Shown: positions 59,690 to 64,000 of the stretch, in pieces
Position numbering within the stretch: the stretch's first letter is position 1
Layout of the letters: each line of letters begins with the position of its first letter
Assembly: GCA_910575695.1 (NCBI GenBank)
Contig: CAJTGJ010000011.1
Coordinates: 1-64,000 of the forward strand
Origin: Oscillospiraceae bacterium
GTDB taxonomy: Bacteria > Bacillota > Clostridia > Oscillospirales > Oscillospiraceae
DNA: 64,000 nucleotides
Direction of reading: 5' to 3'
Translations under genes and position numbers: made by a program
Notes under the pieces: generated by a model
Database searches by the model: none
Told to the model about the DNA's origin: nothing
Seen by the model: the letters and a program-made list of their open reading frames with translations, nothing else

Positions 59690-61028
59690 CTGAACCGCCG
59701 GGGAGCTTCCGCCATGGTCCGGCGCGGTAAAAGAGCAGGGAGACGATGGTCCCGGTACACCAGCCCCCCGGCCAGGCGCACCAGATGCCGGTGGCCCCCA
59801 GGGCGGTCCTGGACAGAAGGATGGCCAGAACCACCCGGAGGATGAGGTCGGTGAAGGTAGCGGCCATGAACTGCCGCATCAGCCCGGCTCCCCGGAGGAT
59901 GCCGTCCGCCGTCAGCTTGGCGGCGACCACGAAGTAGAACGGGGAGAGGATGCGCAGGAAGATGACGCCGGTCTGGAGGGCCGCGCCGGTGGGCTCGTCC
60001 AGGAACAGGTACAGCGCGTAACGCCCGCCGAAGAAGTACAGCAGGAACAGGGGCAGGCTCAGCATCCACACCAGCTTGAGCGCCGCCCGGAAGCCCGCGC
60101 TGACCCGGGGGAGCTTGCCGGCCCCGATGTTCTGGGCGGCGTAATTGGATACGCCGTTGCCCAGGGTGGTGAGGGAGGTGATGACCAGATTGTTCAGCTT
60201 CACGGCGGCGGAATACCCCGCCATGACGCCGGTGCCGAAGCCGTTGATGACGCCCTGGATGATGATGTTGCCCACGGAGATGAAGCTCTGCTGCAAAATG
60301 CTGGGGATGGCGATGGCGGCGAACTTTTTCAGCATGGGAAAGGAGAACAGGACAAAGCCCTCGGGGCTGTCCACCGCCCGCAGGCGGCGGAATACCACCA
60401 CCACAGCCAGCACACAGCTGACCCCCTGGCACAGGAAGGTGGCCCAGGCCACCCCCGCCACCCCCATATTCAGGGCGGTGACGAACAGGATGTCCACCCC
60501 GATGTTGGCGGTGGAGGAGACGGCCAGGAACACGAAGGGGGTGCGGGAATCGCCCAGAGCGGAGAAAATCCCCGTGGCGATGTTGTAGAAGAACACGAAG
60601 GGCAGGCCCCATACGTAGATGTCGAGATACAGCATGGAATCGCCAAAAGCCTCGGCGGGGGTGCGGATCAGGCGGAGCAGGGCCCCGCACCCCAGCAGTC
60701 CGACAGCCATCAGCACCACGCACAGGGCCGTGCTGGCGGCACAGGCGGTGCAAATGGCCGTTTTCATTTTGCCGTATTGTCTGGCCCCGAAGAACTGGGA
60801 CACGATAACAGAACAGCCGATGTTGCAGCCAAAGGCAAAGGCCAGGAAGATCAGCGTGACCTCGTAGCTGTTGCCTACGGAGGCCAGGGCGGTCTCCCCG
60901 ATGAATTTCCCGGCGACCAGGCTGTCCGCGATGTTGTAAAGCTGTTGAAAAATGATACTGCCGAACAGTGGGAGGCAGAATTTCCACAGCACGGTTTCCG
61001 GTCTGCCCACGGTCAGGTCTTGATTCAT
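59673..61028 (-). CDS. MATE family efflux transporter
   Basis: 451 aa with twelve helices in two bundles. LPLFGSIIFQQLYNIADSLVAGKFIGETALASVG is the conserved first helix pair; ALGDSRTPF and GNGVSNYAAQNIGAG in the two halves are typical of the DinF/NorM-like branch. It extrudes drugs or metabolites with Na+ or H+. ATG follows AGGGGTGG; the upstream in-frame ATG is not supported. Confidence 0.92.
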   Translation of the reverse strand: MNQDLTVGRPETVLWKFCLPLFGSIIFQQLYNIADSLVAGKFIGETALASVGNSYEVTLIFLAFAFGCNIGCSVIVSQFFGARQYGKMKTAICTACAASTALCVVLMAVGLLGCGALLRLIRTPAEAFGDSMLYLDIYVWGLPFVFFYNIATGIFSALGDSRTPFVFLAVSSTANIGVDILFVTALNMGVAGVAWATFLCQGVSCVLAVVVVFRRLRAVDSPEGFVLFSFPMLKKFAAIAIPSILQQSFISVGNIIIQGVINGFGTGVMAGYSAAVKLNNLVITSLTTLGNGVSNYAAQNIGAGKLPRVSAGFRAALKLVWMLSLPLFLLYFFGGRYALYLFLDEPTGAALQTGVIFLRILSPFYFVVAAKLTADGILRGAGLMRQFMAATFTDLILRVVLAILLSRTALGATGIWCAWPGGWCTGTIVSLLFYRAGPWRKLPGGSEQPAP

Positions 61029-61175
61029 GACAGTCCACCCCTTTTGAGAGCGCCATGGCTGGCGCTTTGTTCCAGGGGCCATTATAGTCCCTTTTCCGCC
61101 GGGCGTAAACGGCAGATTGCATGAATATCAGCCCGGACGGAGGGGATATTTTTTGTCATGCCTTGGGGGCCGGCG

Positions 61176-62054
61176 TCACAGGGACAGGACCACATACAGC
61201 CGCCCCTGGCCATACCGGGCGGCAATGGTCCCGCCCATCCGCTCGGTGAGGGTCCGGGCGATGGACAGACCCAGTCCGGTGGAGCTGCGGGCGCTCTCCA
61301 CGGTATAGAAGCGGTCGAACAGCCGCCCCACCTGCACCTCGTCCAGTCCCGGCGCGGCGTTGGACAGGGTGATGGCCCCGGCCTCCTCCAGCACCACGTC
61401 CAGATCCCCGCCGCTGTATTTCAGAGCGTTGTTCAGCAGGTTGCCCAGCACCCGGGCCAGGGCGGCCCGATCCAGCTCCCGCACCACCCGTTCCTCCGGC
61501 AGGGATACCCGGGGGGTGATGCCCCGCTCGGTCAGCGCGGCGTAAAAGGATGCGATGGCCTCCTCCACGGCGGCGTTCAGGTCCACCGGCTCCAGGCAAA
61601 GCTCCTCCTCGCCGCCCGCCGCCACCGAGTAGCGCAGAAGCTCCTGGGTGAGCTGGCGCATGGCCTCCGCCCGTCCGGCGATGAGGGCCAGATAGCGGGC
61701 CTGTTCCGGGGTTTTCCCCCCCTTGTCCAGCAGCTCCAGATAGCCGCAGATGGCGGTGAGGGGGGTGCGCAGGTCGTGGGAGACGTTGGTGACCGCCTCC
61801 CTCAGCTCCCGGTCGCCGCTCTCGTACTGCTGGCGCTGGCGGCGCAGTTCCTTGAGCTGGACGTTGAGCGCCGCTGCCAGCCTGCGGGCGTGGGGGTTCC
61901 GGGTGGGAAGGAAGATAGGGTTGTTGGTGTCCGAGCTGAGGCGCTCCCCCAGCTGGGCGGCGATGTCGTCCAGGCTCTTTTGGAGCAGGTACAGGCGGAC
62001 GCACAGAACCAGAACGATTGCGGCCAGCGCGGCGCAGATCAGCCAGGGGAGCAT
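61176..62054 (-). CDS. Sensor histidine kinase of the lantibiotic-type ABC operon
   Basis: 292 aa (295 from a GTG at 62063). One N-terminal helix (PWLICAALAAIVLVLCVRLYLL), a HAMP-like/coiled region and the H-box AVTNVSHDLRTPLTAICGYLELL. N-box VLGNLLNNALKYSG and G2 STGLGLSIA are present, but the G1 box is degenerate (TLSNAAPGLD). It follows the two permease genes. The partner regulator is not in the window and may lie upstream of the ATPase gene. Confidence 0.88.
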   Translation of the reverse strand: MLPWLICAALAAIVLVLCVRLYLLQKSLDDIAAQLGERLSSDTNNPIFLPTRNPHARRLAAALNVQLKELRRQRQQYESGDRELREAVTNVSHDLRTPLTAICGYLELLDKGGKTPEQARYLALIAGRAEAMRQLTQELLRYSVAAGGEEELCLEPVDLNAAVEEAIASFYAALTERGITPRVSLPEERVVRELDRAALARVLGNLLNNALKYSGGDLDVVLEEAGAITLSNAAPGLDEVQVGRLFDRFYTVESARSSTGLGLSIARTLTERMGGTIAARYGQGRLYVVLSL

Positions 62055-62064
62055 GGAGGTCACC

Positions 62065-62913
62065 TCATTTCAGGTCTTTTCTGCGGAACAGGAGGATCCC
62101 TGCTCCGGTGGATAGGGCGGCGGCGGCCAGGGACCACAGCGGGAGCCGGAGGGGCGCTCCCGTGTCCACGGTGGAGGCCAGCTGGACGGTCTGACAGCCG
62201 GGCAGATCGTAGAGCAGCTGGTACACCGCCCGCTTCACTCCCCGGACATAGCTGGGATTGGGCTTTGCGGGCAGCGTGACGATCTGGCCGTCCTCCACAT
62301 ACTGACGTTCCGGCTGTATCTCCGGCTCGACCAGGCGGGAATTGAAGAAGATCCCTAGAAACAGGAGAAAATAGGCCAGGGTGATACAGACCACCGCCGT
62401 CACCGCCTTGTTCTGGCACAGCATGGCGGCCAGCGTGAACACAGCGGCCAGGGCGCAGGTCATGACCACGGAACAGAAGGTGTACCAAAGGATCAGCGGG
62501 AGCGGGGTTTGCAGGGGCCCCAGCAGGGGGATCCCCACGGCCAGAACTGCCGCGATGTATCCCAGGCACAGCAGGATCCCCGCTGTGACGCACAAGATCA
62601 GGTTGGACAGATAGACCGTCCCCCGGCGGTGTCCCGCCGCCAGTTTGTTTCTCATGGCCCCGTCGCTGTGCTCCGCTCCCACGAACAGGGCGCAGAAAAC
62701 AGACAGGAGGATGCCCGACAGAAAGGGAAAGAGGAGATACCGGGAGTCCAGGCTGATGAAGGCGTCCGCCGCGCCTCCGGCGGCAAGGTCCAGCATGGCG
62801 GTATAGCCTAAGATGGGTTCGATCGCGCCCACTGCGGCCATGACCGCCAGGGTGGCATAAAAGCTTTTGCTCCGCCACAGCCGGAAAAGTCCTGCCGCCA
62901 GCAGATTTCTCAT
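62065..62913 (-). CDS. ABC-2-type permease (lantibiotic-immunity-like) 2
   Basis: 282 aa, ATG behind GAGGTGG. Six helices; FVGAEHSDGAMRNKLAAGHRRGTVYLSNLI is the characteristic cytoplasmic segment of BcrB/NisE-like permeases (E-x-S-x-G-T/A). It ends LFRRKDLK, identical to its neighbour's end, showing tandem duplication. Confidence 0.82.
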   Translation of the reverse strand: MRNLLAAGLFRLWRSKSFYATLAVMAAVGAIEPILGYTAMLDLAAGGAADAFISLDSRYLLFPFLSGILLSVFCALFVGAEHSDGAMRNKLAAGHRRGTVYLSNLILCVTAGILLCLGYIAAVLAVGIPLLGPLQTPLPLILWYTFCSVVMTCALAAVFTLAAMLCQNKAVTAVVCITLAYFLLFLGIFFNSRLVEPEIQPERQYVEDGQIVTLPAKPNPSYVRGVKRAVYQLLYDLPGCQTVQLASTVDTGAPLRLPLWSLAAAALSTGAGILLFRRKDLK

Positions 62914-62923
62914 ACCCACCACC

Positions 62924-63784
62924 TCATTTCAGGTCTTTTCTGCGGAACAGGGCAACGCCCGCCCCGGTGAACACCGCGCACACCAGCCCGGACAGCCCTA
63001 TCAGCTTCCCCGGCTCGGTGAAGTTCAGCATGGTGTACTGGAGGGACTGCCCCGTGGGCAGAAGGTCATAGAGGAACTGGTACACCGCCCGCTCTGTGCC
63101 CCGGAGGTACCTGGGGTTAGGCTCCGGCACGGTGTCCACAACCTGCCCGTTGAAGGACATCTCATAGCCCTGGATAAACTCCGGGGCATTCAGCCGCCCG
63201 TCGATGACCACAGTCACGATGAGCAGGACAAACACCCCCAGCAGGCAGATCACCACCGAGGTGGCCTTTCTGGAGCAGTTCATGGCCACAAAGGTGAAGA
63301 TGGCGCAGAAGGCCGCCAGCATCACCACCGATCCGGCAATGGCCCAGAGGAGCAGGGAGGCGGGCTTGGTGAACCAGCCCAGCAGGGGCGCGCCCACCGC
63401 CAGACAGGACAGCATATAGCCCGCCATGCACAGCAGGGAGGCGGCAAATCCGGTGATCAGGCTGGCGAAATAGATGGACAGGCGGGAGTGCCCCACGGCG
63501 ACCTTGTTCCGGATGGCCCCGTCGCTGTACTCGGTGCCCAGGAACAGGGAGATGAACGCCGCCGCCAGAATGCCGATAAAGGCGGCGTACTCGAAGAACC
63601 GCCCCTCCAGCAGGGACTTGTACTGGGCGGCCCCAGGTGTGCTCATGTCGGAAGTCATGGACAGCTGAACCCGGAACTCGCCGAAGGCCGCCAACGCCCC
63701 CAGGCCCACGCACACGCCCAGCGCGGCCCAGAGGAGGGTGGTTTTCCGCAGCCGCAGGAAATTCGCGCTCAGCAGCTTAGTCAT
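62924..63784 (-). CDS. ABC-2-type permease (lantibiotic-immunity-like) 1
   Basis: 286 aa, ATG after GGGAGG; a GTG at 63793 is an alternative. Six helices with FLGTEYSDGAIRNKVAVGHSRLSIYFASLI, matching the second permease. It overlaps the ATPase stop by 8 nt. Confidence 0.82.
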   Translation of the reverse strand: MTKLLSANFLRLRKTTLLWAALGVCVGLGALAAFGEFRVQLSMTSDMSTPGAAQYKSLLEGRFFEYAAFIGILAAAFISLFLGTEYSDGAIRNKVAVGHSRLSIYFASLITGFAASLLCMAGYMLSCLAVGAPLLGWFTKPASLLLWAIAGSVVMLAAFCAIFTFVAMNCSRKATSVVICLLGVFVLLIVTVVIDGRLNAPEFIQGYEMSFNGQVVDTVPEPNPRYLRGTERAVYQFLYDLLPTGQSLQYTMLNFTEPGKLIGLSGLVCAVFTGAGVALFRRKDLK

Positions 63785-64000
63785 GGGAAGCACCTCCCAC
63801 CAGATTGACGAAGTAGCTCTCCAGGCTCTCGTCCCGCTCCTGGGCGGACAGCAGCTCGCAGCCCTCCCCGTCCAGGGCGCGGCTGAGCTGGGAGATGTTC
63901 AGCTGGGCGAACACGTCCGCCTGCCCGTCGCTTAGAATCTTGTAGTCCACCCCCATGCCGTCCAGCACCCGGGCCAGGGCACGGGTATCGGTGACCTCCA
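63777..64000 (-). CDS. ABC transporter ATP-binding protein, C-terminal part (runs off the window)
   Basis: Only the last about 74 codons are in the window: VTDTRALARVLDGMGVDYKIL through ESLESYFVNLVGG. The ending LE-x-YF-x-x-L-x-GG is typical of BcrA/NisF-type ATPases. The catalytic motifs lie beyond the end of the sequence. With the two permeases and the kinase it forms an antimicrobial-peptide resistance operon. Confidence 0.75.
   Translation of the reverse strand, partial: EVTDTRALARVLDGMGVDYKILSDGQADVFAQLNISQLSRALDGEGCELLSAQERDESLESYFVNLVGGASHD

Noticed and set aside
57016-61122. A 1368-codon minus-strand open frame across the GLUG and MATE genes
   Set aside because: It is produced by high GC opposite two clearly real genes, is rich in Gly/Ala/Arg/His low complexity and crosses their convergent terminator.
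1-64000. CRISPR arrays, rRNA genes, insertion sequences, origin of replication, relaxase or VirB4 genes
   Set aside because: None seen. The only recombinase trace is the fragment at 32.9 kb.

Overview
The window looks like a GC-rich, low-G+C-phylum Firmicute of the gut Clostridia. An Oscillospiraceae of the Flavonifractor/Pseudoflavonifractor type is my guess from gene content and codon use, not a proven identification. It has two parts, separated by a minus-strand tRNA-Ser(GGA) at 28200-28291.

Part 1 (1-28.0 kb, almost all minus strand) is the accessory end of an integrative/conjugative-type element lying directly downstream of the tRNA 3' end. No relaxase, VirB4 or integrase gene is inside the window. 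Read in the direction of transcription, it starts with a decayed paralogue and a frameshifted gene (27.97-27.24 kb) and a DUF6809-like gene. A long run of ArdA-related (antirestriction-like) proteins and partners follows: an LPD28-like protein, DUF4314 proteins, Cys-rich 70-73 aa proteins and two 46-aa basic proteins. The run contains a duplicated cassette (about 23.2-19.0 kb and 17.8-12.8 kb). One copy has split ArdA-like halves, one half with a premature amber codon; the other copy has the halves fused. A radical SAM gene, a Dam-like adenine methylase, an HTH protein and a DUF3849 gene come next. Last is a surface module: an anchored membrane protein, a sortase, an NlpC/P60-like enzyme and a 2209-aa thioester/Cna-B adhesin that ends abruptly at LPKTGY.

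Part 2 begins with a sensory/export mosaic (28.4-47.7 kb, plus strand). It holds a Bce-type module (response regulator, kinase, ATPase, permease), then scars of lost genes (a serine-recombinase N-terminus, an internally deleted GNAT), an AgrC-like kinase without a partner, and small AT-rich genes (GrpB, GNAT, DUF6440-like, zinc-ribbon). Next are an ABC transporter with a small membrane protein, then a second two-component system followed by an ATPase and two large FtsX-type permeases. Matching direct repeats precede the second two-component operon and the ATPase/permease operon. A CPBP protease and a truncated response regulator close this stretch.

The rest (47.8-64 kb) looks like ordinary chromosome: an NSS-family transporter and an ABC-F protein (both minus), the latter with a full attenuator leader (promoter, MRK mini-ORF, terminator). 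Then come Ppx/GppA and two MgtC/SapB proteins (plus), and an MMPL transporter coupled to a large GLUG-repeat/coiled-coil surface protein (plus). The window ends with a MATE transporter and a lantibiotic-immunity-like ABC system with its kinase (minus); the ATPase gene runs off the end.
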